Assembly: GCF_000350225.1 (NCBI RefSeq)
Contig: NW_005179241.1
Span: 70,720-134,719 of the forward strand
DNA length: 64,000 bases
Source of the DNA: Chondrus crispus
Lineage: Eukaryota > Rhodophyta > Florideophyceae > Gigartinales > Gigartinaceae
Direction: 5' to 3'
The translations under genes were made by a program, and so were the position numbers. Position 1 is the first letter of the stretch, and every line of letters starts with the position of its first letter. Below, in pieces: positions 11,122 through 19,833 of this stretch. The notes beneath the pieces are model-generated. The model was not told the origin of the DNA and searched no databases. It was given only the letters and a program-made list of their open reading frames with translations.

Positions 11122-12110
11122 TCATCCAGGGCATATTCCGTTGGCCAGGTGCCAATGCAAGGGGGAAGATACTGCCACCAATTCTTTATAGGATCTCTTC
11201 TTATCCCGATAGTGTGCAGTGCCCTTGACAAACTCCCAGTATTCTGGATACCATCCACTCATATGCCAGTTTATAATTGCAAGAACCTTGACATTCTTCT
11301 CGGTCAAGTCATCATGGCAGGAATCGTCCTCACTGCGTGGCACCAACTGCACCACGATGTTACGGGGATGAAGATCACCATGGGTCATAACACAAGCATG
11401 ATCCTCGCGCATGAACGATCGAACCATCTTTCTCCACTCTTCACACTTCGCATCGCCCCCAAGTGATGAAATCGTTGAACGCGTTCTCGTCTAAAATCTG
11501 CTCTTCCGCGATACGCTGCCACCTTCTGGAGTCCTTAATTCTTGTTGGCATTCCACTGCCCCACAGTAGACGTCCATTATCAAGCGGTGGCGGTGGTATG
11601 CTTCTTAACTTGTGGAATATTGCTTCAAGCTGGATTTTTCAAGGATTTCTTTTGAGCGTCAGGCAGATGCATCCAGTACGATTCAAGCAAGCCCCCAGGG
11701 AAGAAGGTCATGAAAGTATAGTGTACTTTTCGAGTTTTTGGTCGAAAAGCATGCCAAATGTGCGAGGGATAGGGAGGGATGGTGCATGCTGGCGAATGTG
11801 ATCAAGAGTGGAGAGATGGGAGATGTCGAGATGAGCGTCCTTCTTAAGGGTGACGGTGGGGGGGGATCTGAAGAACGGCGACGCCGTCCATCTACGAGCT
11901 CAGGGTGCTGCGGAGAATGGCATCATTGAGCGCCGATATGTGCTCCTGTGAGATGGTGTCCAATGTGGCGGGAGCGTCGTGTTCGTGGAGGAGATGCAAG
12001 AGATCGCCTGCGAGCGGTCGGGTAACATGGACATCGTCGGGGATAAGATAAGTGGTGCGGGTGTCATCGCTTCCCGCCAATTTGCACGTCTCAGAACTGT
12101 GTTGCTTCAT
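11122..12110 (-). pseudogene. APH-family phosphotransferase, copy 2, inverted and fragmentary
   Basis: Seen: MTHGDLHPRNIVVQLV and VKVLAIINWHMSGWYPEYWEF lie in the frame at 11122-11427. The N-terminal part (11892-12110) reads DDTRTTYLIPDDVHV and an EHDAPATLDTISQEHISALND stretch. The middle (11460-11890) matches copy 1 in nucleotide sequence but in shifting frames. The catalytic loop is canonical (HGDLHPRN), but the metal-binding Asp of IDW is Asn here (INWH), so this copy should be inactive. Roughly four fifths of bases in the best-aligned block agree with copy 1 by eye. Inference: ancient inverted duplication, both copies decaying. Confidence 0.6.
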
Positions 12111-12339
12111 AGTGAAAATATTAACCTGTGCATGTGTGTGGTATCCTCGGTATCACCCGGTTGGGACCCACCGTTCAGTCCCTAATTCGTATTTTTTCTG
12201 TTTTGGAGACTAAGCTGGATAGATTTAAACAAAAAATACCATTTCTTTAACGATTTGGACACTTCAAAGAGTCGAGCGCATCTTCAAACGAAAGCGCATC
12301 TGTAACACATGCAGTCGACTTTACCCTTGGGTAGATATA

Positions 12340-12553
12340 CAGTGTGCGAAACGCAAATAAATACACCCATCGTCGAGTGGGTTTTCGCCATTTGCAGGCG
12401 GAAAACATAAAAGCGCCCACTCCATGACAACGCAAAACACACGACGAGTCCGATTCTGGGCTCAGATTGGCTCAATTATAAACGCATCGACCGCTATATA
12501 TAAAAACGCATGCGAAACGCAAATAAAAACGCGAAACGCCATAGAATACAGTA
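12340..12553 (+). repeat. left long terminal inverted repeat of Tc1-like element
   Basis: About 214 bp, roughly 85-90% identical by eye to the reverse complement of 13695-13908. It has paired outer and inner GCGAAACGCAAATAAA direct repeats, presumably transposase binding sites. Confidence 0.85.
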
Positions 12554-12673
12554 TCGAAAAGTGCGGGCAACTGGCGTGTAGTCTTCATTTCAAAACAATA
12601 AAGGACACAGTACTATACCGACTGGCACTTGACGTCTTCCTACCTCATCTTCCACTATCAACTAGCATTAAAA

Positions 12674-13677
12674 ATGCCAAGAGGCCCGCCGCTCACCGAC
12701 CTCGAGAAGGGCCAGATCCTTGCCCTGCATCATCAGCTTATGTCCTTACGGGACATATCGAAAGAATTGGGAAGGTCCGTAGGAGCTGTGCAGCGCTTTT
12801 TAAAGAATCCCAGTCGACCTGCACGGTCTCGGGCGCATGTAACTGGTCAAAAGTTGACTGTCCGGGGAGAAAAGGCTATGATTCGAAGGGCAACCACGGG
12901 AAACTATTCAGCTCGAGACATAAAACAAGACCTCAACTTGCCGGTAGGAGTCCGCAGAATTCAACAAATTCTAAGCGCAACGCCACATCTAAAGTATAGA
13001 AAATGAAGACCGCCCCAATGATGACTTCTCTGCACCGCGAAAAAAGGGTCAAATGGGTGCGCCGTTTTATAAGCAAGGGGGACTTTTTTTGGAACAAAGT
13101 CATCTTCAGCGATGAGAAAAAGTTCAACCTCGACGGACCGGATGGAAATGCCTGCTATTGGCATGATTTGCGCAAAGATGAAAGGTTTTTTTCTAAGAGG
13201 CAAAATGGAGGAGCTACAGTTATGGTTTGGGGAGCCATTTCTCCTTACGGGGTATCCCCTTTGGTCTTTTTAAATGGAAATCAAAATTCGGGTAAGTACT
13301 GCGAAACCCTGGACAAGGCCCTACTGCCTTTTTCCGCAGAGATGTATGGGGAAATGGAGAACTGGGTTTACCAGCAAGATGGAGCTTCTATTCATAGGTC
13401 GAGATTCACGCGCTCTTGGCTCAATGAGAAGGGTGTGAGAACTATGGACTGGCCCGCAAAGTCTCCTGATCTTAATATTATTGAGAACATTTGGGGAATC
13501 ATGGCTCGTCGCGTCTATCTTCGCCAGCGTCAGTTCGATACGATAGAGCAGCTTAAGGAGGTGATTGAGGATGTATGGGCAACAATTAGTGGCGAATTGC
13601 TACAGAAGCTCTATCGTAGCATACCGCGGCGTATGCTTGCAGTTCTGGATGGACAAGGGCGAGCGACAAAATACTAG
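12674..13677 (+). pseudogene. Tc1/mariner transposase, single frameshift
   Basis: Seen: the first frame (ATG 12674 to 13006) has a helix-turn-helix domain (LRDISKELGRSVGAVQRFLK) and a second DNA-binding helix set (YSARDIKQDLNLPVGVRRIQ). The second frame (13003-13677) has VIFSDEKKFNLDGPDG (first Asp), VYQQDGASIH (second Asp) and PAKSPDLNIIENIWG (Glu), i.e. a DD34E-type triad as in Tc1. The frames meet at AGAAAATGAAG near 13000; one extra A in the run would fuse them into a protein of about 334 residues, the usual Tc1 length. Known: cut-and-paste transposition into TA. Inference: recently active copy with one lesion, or a sequencing error in an A run. All three catalytic residues are intact. 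Confidence 0.85.
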
Positions 13678-13694
13678 AATAAAGACATTTCTTC

Positions 13695-13908
13695 TACTGT
13701 ACTCTATAGCGTTTCGCGTATTTATTTGCGTTTCGCATACTTTTTTGAAGATATCTGTCTATGCGTTTATGATTGAGCAAATCTGAGCCCAGAATCGGAC
13801 TCATCGTGTGTTTTGCGTTGTCATAGAGTGGGCGTCTTTATGTTATCGGCCTGCATCTGGCCAAAACCCCCTCGACGATGGGTGTATTTATTTGCGTTTC
13901 GCACACTG
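13695..13908 (-). repeat. right long terminal inverted repeat of Tc1-like element
   Basis: Partner of 12340-12553; ends ...CGCACACTG followed by TA. Confidence 0.85.
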
Positions 13909-14388
13909 TATGTCGACAGAATCGCACTGTCTGCACAGCGCCTCAGGCCGAAAGTGGACTATCGGCGATGTTGTGCTGTAAGGTAGTGTCTCCGTCAGTA
14001 GGAACGCGGGCGCCTACTGTTTCCCAAGGAATGTGGAGAGGTTGAGACTATGTTTGCTGCACTACGACCCTAGCTCGTAATGCACAGAATGGATTTCTTG
14101 AACCTTTACTGTTGCTGCTGAATAATCTACCGAAACGCAGCTGGATGGACGAATAGCTCCCTTATGTATCCTTACCCTATTGCGTACAGAAAGCGCGGAT
14201 CCACGCGCTTGTTGGAGAATAGCTCGACCCTTTCGCATAATTGTTAAAGCCGATATAAAACCGTAGCTCTCGTCGCAGGGGTCAAATTGATCCCATCGTC
14301 TATTGTGCTGGGTACATGCATCATCATGTGTACACGCTGCTCTACGTGTACACATTGCTCTACACTCCGGGTTTTTTGGACGACGAAG
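13909..14388. other. no gene; possible 3' end of the copia-like element
   Basis: Noncoding flank between the Tc1-like element and the copia pol stop. On the minus strand a TGTAGAGCAATG sequence begins about 15 bp past the pol stop region and could start a 3' LTR. No matching 5' LTR is in the window, so this cannot be tested here. Confidence 0.3.
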
Positions 14389-16667
14389 CTACGGAAAGTC
14401 GGTCGAAATGACGTTGCATGGGGGATAAGTTTCGCCGGACGATGTCTTGTTGAGTGCTGTTCGTACTACCCATTGCCGGACCGGGATGTTCACTAGTCCT
14501 CTGTCCAATATATTTTCCAAAGCTTCGCAACGTCCAGGTTTCGTTAACCCGTCGGCAGGATTGTCACTACCTCGGATCCATCCGACATCGGAAATTTCTT
14601 GAGATTCGTATGCTTCACGTGCTGCTCGTATGTCAATCATCAGTCTTTTTTCGGTCGTTGATGTATTCTTGACAATAACTTTGAAGACGCTGTCACTGTC
14701 AATCATCATAATGAGAGGAACTTTAGCAGAAAGCATTGTTTCAAGGTCCGTCTTCAATAAAAAGGCCAGATCGAAGGCGTCGGCGAAAGCATATAGTTCA
14801 GCTCCCATGACCGAACGAACAACTCGCCTGCTTTTGTAACTGCTAAAATGAATTACATTACAGCCGTTCGTGTTATCACATAGAGGTATTAGATAGCCTA
14901 GCTGTGAGTGACTGGATGGAGTGTTGGCAAATGAACTGTCGCTGAAGACCTTGATCTTGAGATGGCTCTTGTTCAGACGATGCTGGATAAGGCCTCTGCC
15001 TCGGGAATGATGAATTCTTTTGATCAGCCTGTTGGTGTCGGTAATACAGTGGCGATTAAATTGGGCTTCGGTAACTTGTGCGAGTAAGTTGACGTCTGCA
15101 GAAACATCGGGACGTGTGTGGGTGAGCCAGGCAAGCTCTTGGCGCTTGGATCGGAACATAGGGAAGGTAGCATTTTGCGGCATGAAATTGATTTTGACGG
15201 CAAATTTGGATTGGTGCATTACATATCCGTCTTTTGTATCTTCTATTTCGATACCAGCAAAAGTGAAAGGCGTGTATGTCCGTGCTTTGGACTCGAAAGT
15301 TCGTTCAGTTTTCCTTGAATGTTCTTCAAATGAGTTGTTTCCTGCTGCAAGGGTGTCGTCCACGTGTGTGCCAATTATCCCATGCAGTTGTCCGTGTATC
15401 TTTTTAATGAAAAGAGATAGATCCCCTGCGGTTGGCATCATGCAGAGGTCGTCTCTCAAGTGGCGAGAGAAGGTTGCATGCCAGTAGTCGCCGGCATCGC
15501 TTAGACCATAAAGAGGCTTAAGCAGATGTAGTAGCTGATCTTTGCGCAGTCCAAATTCCTTGTTCGGGCGTACATAGACTTCCCTCATGAGTTTTTCTGC
15601 AGACTGCAAATACGCTTGCGATACATCTTGTGACCACAAAGAGAAGCCAAAAATGGACGCCAGGGCGACTAAAACACGTATCGAGTTTTGCTTCAGATTC
15701 GTAGAGTTATGGACGAGCATATTTTTCTCAATGTCCGTGTGGCCCTGGACTACGAAACGTGCCTTATATACTTCGTCGTGTGTACCACTGTTCTTTATCG
15801 ACAGAACGAATCGACCGCCGAGGATATTTGGATTTCGAATATGTTTAATATCCTCATAGCAAACGATTTCGTATACCCCTCGATGAGCCAACCCTTCAAG
15901 CTCCTTGGCTTTGGCGGTTTGAAAAGAATCGCTTGATCTACGTGGGTCTCGAGGATGGAGGACTTCGGTGATGTATGCGTGGTGTCCGGATCCTCCTTTG
16001 GATGTGAAGTGGGATGTAGCCTGCAGCAAGCGCTCGATTTCCTTGTCACCGGAGGTTACGGGGTCAGGTAACACCTGCGACAGGTTGAAATGTTTGAGAG
16101 CCCCGTCGACGTGCACAAAAACTTCCTTTTCGTGGATTTTGTGTACTGTGTAGGGTCCAGTCCACGCTTTCCTTCTCTCTTGGTAGACAAACACACGATC
16201 GCCCGGAGTTACCAAATATCGGGTGGCGGGGGGAAGCTTCGCTCGGAGGGCTTGCTGAATACGTAAGCGGGATGTTATAGTTGACATTTCTCTACGCGCA
16301 GTCTCTAGCGCACGCATTCGGTGCTCTTGATCCGGTAACGAAGACGACGGCGTAGGGAATCGGGGTAGCATTCCATAAACGAGCAAGGACGGAACGAGAC
16401 CTTCAGGGCCTGACGTGTCGTTGATCCCCTTGACTGCGTAGCGCAGGGCGAGTTCGGGATCAATGGATGGGTGCGCATCCCTGATGGAACGGAAGACGCG
16501 ACGCAGCGGACCGTGGTAGCGCTCTCCTACACCGATTGAATTGTGCGAAGCGACACCAGATAGTTGTAGTTCAATTCCTACGTCTTCCGTGCACTTTCGC
16601 CAGTAGTTCGATGTAAAAATAGAGCCTTGATCTGCTCGTATTTTGGACGGAAATCCTGCATACATAC
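14389..16667 (-). CDS. pol: Ty1/copia pol, 5'-truncated by the Ty3-1 insertion
   Basis: Seen, N to C: integrase core remnant with SKIRADQGSIF (second Asp) and GVGERYHGPLR (Glu), then a basic linker. The reverse transcriptase follows with WSQDVSQAYLQS (first catalytic Asp), LKPLYGLSDAGDYW and GTHVDDTLAAG (catalytic DD). RNase H comes last with KVFSDSSFANT, MGAELYAFADAF and DNPADGLTKPG, ending at 14389. The order INT-RT-RH identifies Ty1/copia; Ty3 has RT-RH-INT. The frame is uninterrupted over 759 codons, so the copy was young when split. Protease, gag and the start of integrase are missing: at 16667 the sequence switches to the Ty3-1 LTR, and the remainder is not present beyond 28959. An HVDD instead of YVDD at the active site is a mild oddity. 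Confidence 0.9.
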
Positions 16668-17368
16668 TGTAGAGCACTGACCGCCCGCTCAATCGCGGTG
16701 CTGTACTGTAGCACACGCGGAATGCCTCACTATCATAAGTGAGATATATACCACGTGTAACCGTGTATCCAAACCCCCCCGCTCGTGTCCGGGTGTAAGC
16801 TCCATGGAGCCCTGTCGAAGTACTGACAGTTCTACCCACGTGTACCCGTGTTATCCCTCACGTTAATCGTGTCATTTCCCACGTGTAGTGGTTGTCATAC
16901 CTCCCCAAGAGGAGTTTCTCCGGCCATCGCCGCCGTCGTCCAATTTAGTATTTTTAGTTTAATTAATTATAGCTCCGACGTCAGCTAGTATATAGCCGAC
17001 GTCCGACCCTTAGTAAAACGGTACGAAGCTTTGGGTCTAGAACTCGGGTTTCTGGAACGGAGTCGTAGCCTCGCGTCGGTCCCCGTCCCACGACGGTACC
17101 CTGCGAGCCATCTACGTCCCGATTCCCTCCTGTCTCTACCGCGCGCGTCGTCCCGCCACGCCCGGCTCTCCGCGCGACAGCTGTCCCTACCGCTCCGCCC
17201 CTCCTGGGCTCTGTTTCCCACTTTTTCCCTTACTTTCCCTACTGCGCTTCGCGCCCGGCCCCGTACCGGTCCCTTACGGGTGGTCTCCGGATAACCCCCT
17301 ACACGCGCCCCCGAACGCGCGCGCTCTGCCAGAGGGGGATCCCACCCCTTCCCCCTCAGTGCACGACA
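16668..17368 (+). repeat. 5' LTR of Ty3-1
   Basis: 701 bp, TGTAGAGCAC...CACGACA, matches 28257-28959. AT-rich TTTAGTTTAATTAATTATAG near 16950 precedes the likely transcription start. Repeated CACGTGTA/CACGTG motifs around 16750-16890 are candidate regulatory sites. Confidence 0.92.
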
Positions 17369-17371
17369 TTT

Positions 17372-17384
17372 TGGTCTCCCGACC
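17372..17384 (+). other. primer binding site of Ty3-1
   Basis: TGGTCTCCCGACC starts three bases after the LTR end (...GACA ttt TGG). The same motif with one change (TGGTCTTCCGACC) follows the LTR of Ty3-C, so both families probably prime from the same tRNA, which I cannot identify. Confidence 0.75.
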
Positions 17385-17474
17385 TAGAAGTCTACGGAGT
17401 GTCCCTTATCCCTTACCGTTTTTGGTCCTAGGTGTTCTATCTCTGTTTCAACAGGTTTCGACAAGCTCAAGGCT

Positions 17475-19652
17475 ATGGTATCCGGGTCCGATTCGTCCCG
17501 TGAGACCCGTCCTCGAGACGTGCCTCCGCCAGTTGCGGCGTGGATCACTCGGAGTTGTCGCGAGACCCTCCGAGAAGCGGAAAGATTCACGCTCAATACT
17601 GTAGCGGAGAAGCTCGCAGCGCAACCGTCGGCGCTGCGAGAAAACCTCAAGACCTTTATTGAGGAAACTATCGCGGCCCAAGCCGAGGTACAAGCCGCGC
17701 GAGAGCGCGATCGCCTAACCGCCCTGGAAGGCGTGCTCACCAAGGCCTGGCAGGCGGACATAGCTGCCAGCGCCAAGGAGGCTGCCATCCTGCGTAAGCA
17801 AGAGGAGACCGCCACGGCGGAGGAACTCAAGGCCCTCCGTCGAGAAATTGCCATCTTGAAGACGCAAACATCAGCCTCCGCTGCTGGAATCCCTCCGACT
17901 ACAGTCGGAGTAGCGACTCTCCCTCCCGCTGAGGGGTTGCCCCCGTTGAATAAGAGCCTGCTCTTTTCCAACGTGACAACGCCGGCGCTGCAAGCCGCGG
18001 GGATACGGGTCCCCTCCATGGAGACCGCACCCCAATTCTCCGCCAACCCGCAGGCGTCGCGAACCGCGGCAGGAGCCTCCCGCGAGGGAGCCTCCGCCGG
18101 ACCTATCCACCTTGAAGGTGATTTACCTTCCCAGAATTTACGGGGAGAGAACCCCGATCAAGGGGGAAGCTCAGACGACGAGGGGAGTGGACGACGAAAA
18201 AAGTCCAAACCCAGTCGGAAAGAGCGGAAGGCGAACCGTCGCAAAGGACGAAAGGATGGACACCCTCCGGACGGGTACTCAAGCCCGTCCTCGACATCCT
18301 CCTCTGACTCGGAGACCGACTCCGAGTCAGAGTCCCTTACGGCCCCAACGCCGACGTTCGGCCCCAAACAGAAAAAGGTTTCTGTCTGGAAGCCGACAAA
18401 CCACCGGTTCAGAGGTGTGTGCAACTACCGAGCCTACCGCCTCGTGGATACCGACCCAACCCTGGACGACCGGGTCTACGCTACCACCCGTAAAAGGGTG
18501 CAGTACCTCCTCGTGGTCATGGGGGAGTACAAATTCAGCGGGGTAGATCCTATCAGGGTCATCAGTTTCCTGGCTCGCTGCAAGGAAAATTTTGACAACG
18601 CCAATATGACCGAGGCGATGGCCCTGATGGCCCTACCCCATCTGCTGGCTCCGCCAGCGAAGGAAGCGTATGAGTCCCAGCGGGGACTGTACCGCAAATC
18701 TCAGGGGATCGCGAGCTGGGCCGCCGCCGTCAATTGGCTGTTGCGCACATATGCGACGAACCTCGAGATCGAGCGGGCCCTCACGGCATTGAGGGAGCTA
18801 CGCCAGAAGCCGGGCGAACTGGAAACCGAGTACGCTACTCGAATGTCCACCGCCCTGGGGAGGTGCGGGGACGTGCACTCGGCATACGAGAGGACGACCC
18901 TCTTCATCGAGGGGCTCACCCCCGCGATCAAGCCGCTGGTGTTACAAGCTCGCGAGGATCGACCCCGATCCTCGTTCGAGGATACCATCGCCCACGCGCG
19001 CTCGCACGGCGATGCTTTCCGGGCCCAGCACGGGGCGGGGCGCCGCGTGGAATTCGGGAAGCCTCGCCCGGTTAAACAGGTTCTCGCTGCCCTGGATGGC
19101 GCCCCGTCGTCGTCGACCGGCCCCCCTCCCAGTTTTCAAACGGCCCGGGGAGCCGAGAACTACTTCGCTACCGATGGTGACCTCGCCGGGGGGGCTCCTT
19201 CCCTCCCGACGGAAGAATCCTCCTTCAACGACGGAGACTCGCTGTTTTACGGCGACCGGCGCAAGCCGTATCAACCCGCTCGAGAGCCCGCCGAGGCCTT
19301 TCGCGGACTTCCACCGGGGAAAACGTCCCGTAATTACCAGAAGGATCTGCGGGGACCTCCGTCCCCGCAGATCATCTGCTTCACCTGTTATCGGGTCGGG
19401 GACCACATTTCCCCCGACTGCGACATGAAGGTGAAGGATGTATCCCTCGTACCCCATCAGTACGAGAAGTTGACCGCGGCCCAAAAGAGCCGAGTACCTC
19501 CGGAGGCGTACCTCCGAGCCGTCGCCCTTCTCAGTTACGAGGCGAACCGGGTAATGAACCCCGACGCCGTCGCCGGCCCGCCGCCGCGTGCGGGTACCGG
19601 GACGAGGTCCGTACCGCCCCCCGGGGAAGCTTCTCCTCCTCCAAAAAACTAG
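17475..19652 (+). CDS. gag: Gag polyprotein of Ty3-1
   Basis: Structural protein that forms the virus-like particle and packages RNA. Seen: ATG 17475, 725 codons. Residues about 25-130 form a helical, coiled-coil-like region rich in Ala/Glu/Arg. Residues 210-290 are a charged linker with a very basic patch followed by a Ser/Asp/Glu stretch. Residues about 310-520 are the capsid-type domain (VQYLLVVMGEYKFSGVDPIR ... LLRTYATNLEIERALTAL). A CCHC knuckle (CFTCYRVGDHISPDC) lies near 635-649 and a Pro-rich tail closes the protein. The same capsid block recurs in the gags at 46652-47902 and 50904-52871. The stop TAG at 19650 directly follows an A_AAA_AAC heptamer, suggesting that pol is reached by -1 frameshifting. 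The frame is intact. Confidence 0.9.
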   Translation: MVSGSDSSRETRPRDVPPPVAAWITRSCRETLREAERFTLNTVAEKLAAQPSALRENLKTFIEETIAAQAEVQAARERDRLTALEGVLTKAWQADIAASAKEAAILRKQEETATAEELKALRREIAILKTQTSASAAGIPPTTVGVATLPPAEGLPPLNKSLLFSNVTTPALQAAGIRVPSMETAPQFSANPQASRTAAGASREGASAGPIHLEGDLPSQNLRGENPDQGGSSDDEGSGRRKKSKPSRKERKANRRKGRKDGHPPDGYSSPSSTSSSDSETDSESESLTAPTPTFGPKQKKVSVWKPTNHRFRGVCNYRAYRLVDTDPTLDDRVYATTRKRVQYLLVVMGEYKFSGVDPIRVISFLARCKENFDNANMTEAMALMALPHLLAPPAKEAYESQRGLYRKSQGIASWAAAVNWLLRTYATNLEIERALTALRELRQKPGELETEYATRMSTALGRCGDVHSAYERTTLFIEGLTPAIKPLVLQAREDRPRSSFEDTIAHARSHGDAFRAQHGAGRRVEFGKPRPVKQVLAALDGAPSSSTGPPPSFQTARGAENYFATDGDLAGGAPSLPTEESSFNDGDSLFYGDRRKPYQPAREPAEAFRGLPPGKTSRNYQKDLRGPPSPQIICFTCYRVGDHISPDCDMKVKDVSLVPHQYEKLTAAQKSRVPPEAYLRAVALLSYEANRVMNPDAVAGPPPRAGTGTRSVPPPGEASPPPKN

Positions 19653-19680
19653 GAGAACCTCAGCCCGCAGCAGCTGAGGT
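19643..19680 (+). promoter_or_regulatory. programmed -1 ribosomal frameshift signal at gag end
   Basis: Heptamer A_AAA_AAC (19643-19649) is in the correct gag phase and is followed at once by TAG. After a 7-nt spacer comes a perfect 8-bp hairpin, ACCTCAGC (19657-19664) pairing with GCTGAGGT (19673-19680) around an 8-nt loop. Sequence, phase and spacing fit the canonical -1 frameshift design. The -1 frame is open to 19972. Confidence 0.75.
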
Positions 19681-19833
19681 GGACACGGTCACATCCCCGG
19701 ATCACTCGCCCAGGGTGGCGGAACCGTCCTCACCTCCCGAGGCGGAGAAGCGGTACCGGATACTCGGCCGCAAACACACTGGGCCATCCCAGGGAGACCC
19801 CGACCCCGAACGGCTCGGTACCTTACGCCGACC

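Larger units (their letters stand above)
12340..13908 (+). mobile_element. Tc1/mariner-type transposon with long IR/DR ends
   Basis: 1,569 bp, flanked by TA on both sides (12338-12339 and 13909-13910). Terminal inverted repeats of about 214 bp (12340-12553 and 13695-13908) start CAGTGTGCGAAACGCAAATA. Within each arm the GCGAAACGCAAATAAA motif occurs at the outer end and again at the inner end, the IR/DR layout known from several Tc1-like elements. The interior encodes a single transposase with one frameshift. Confidence 0.9.
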
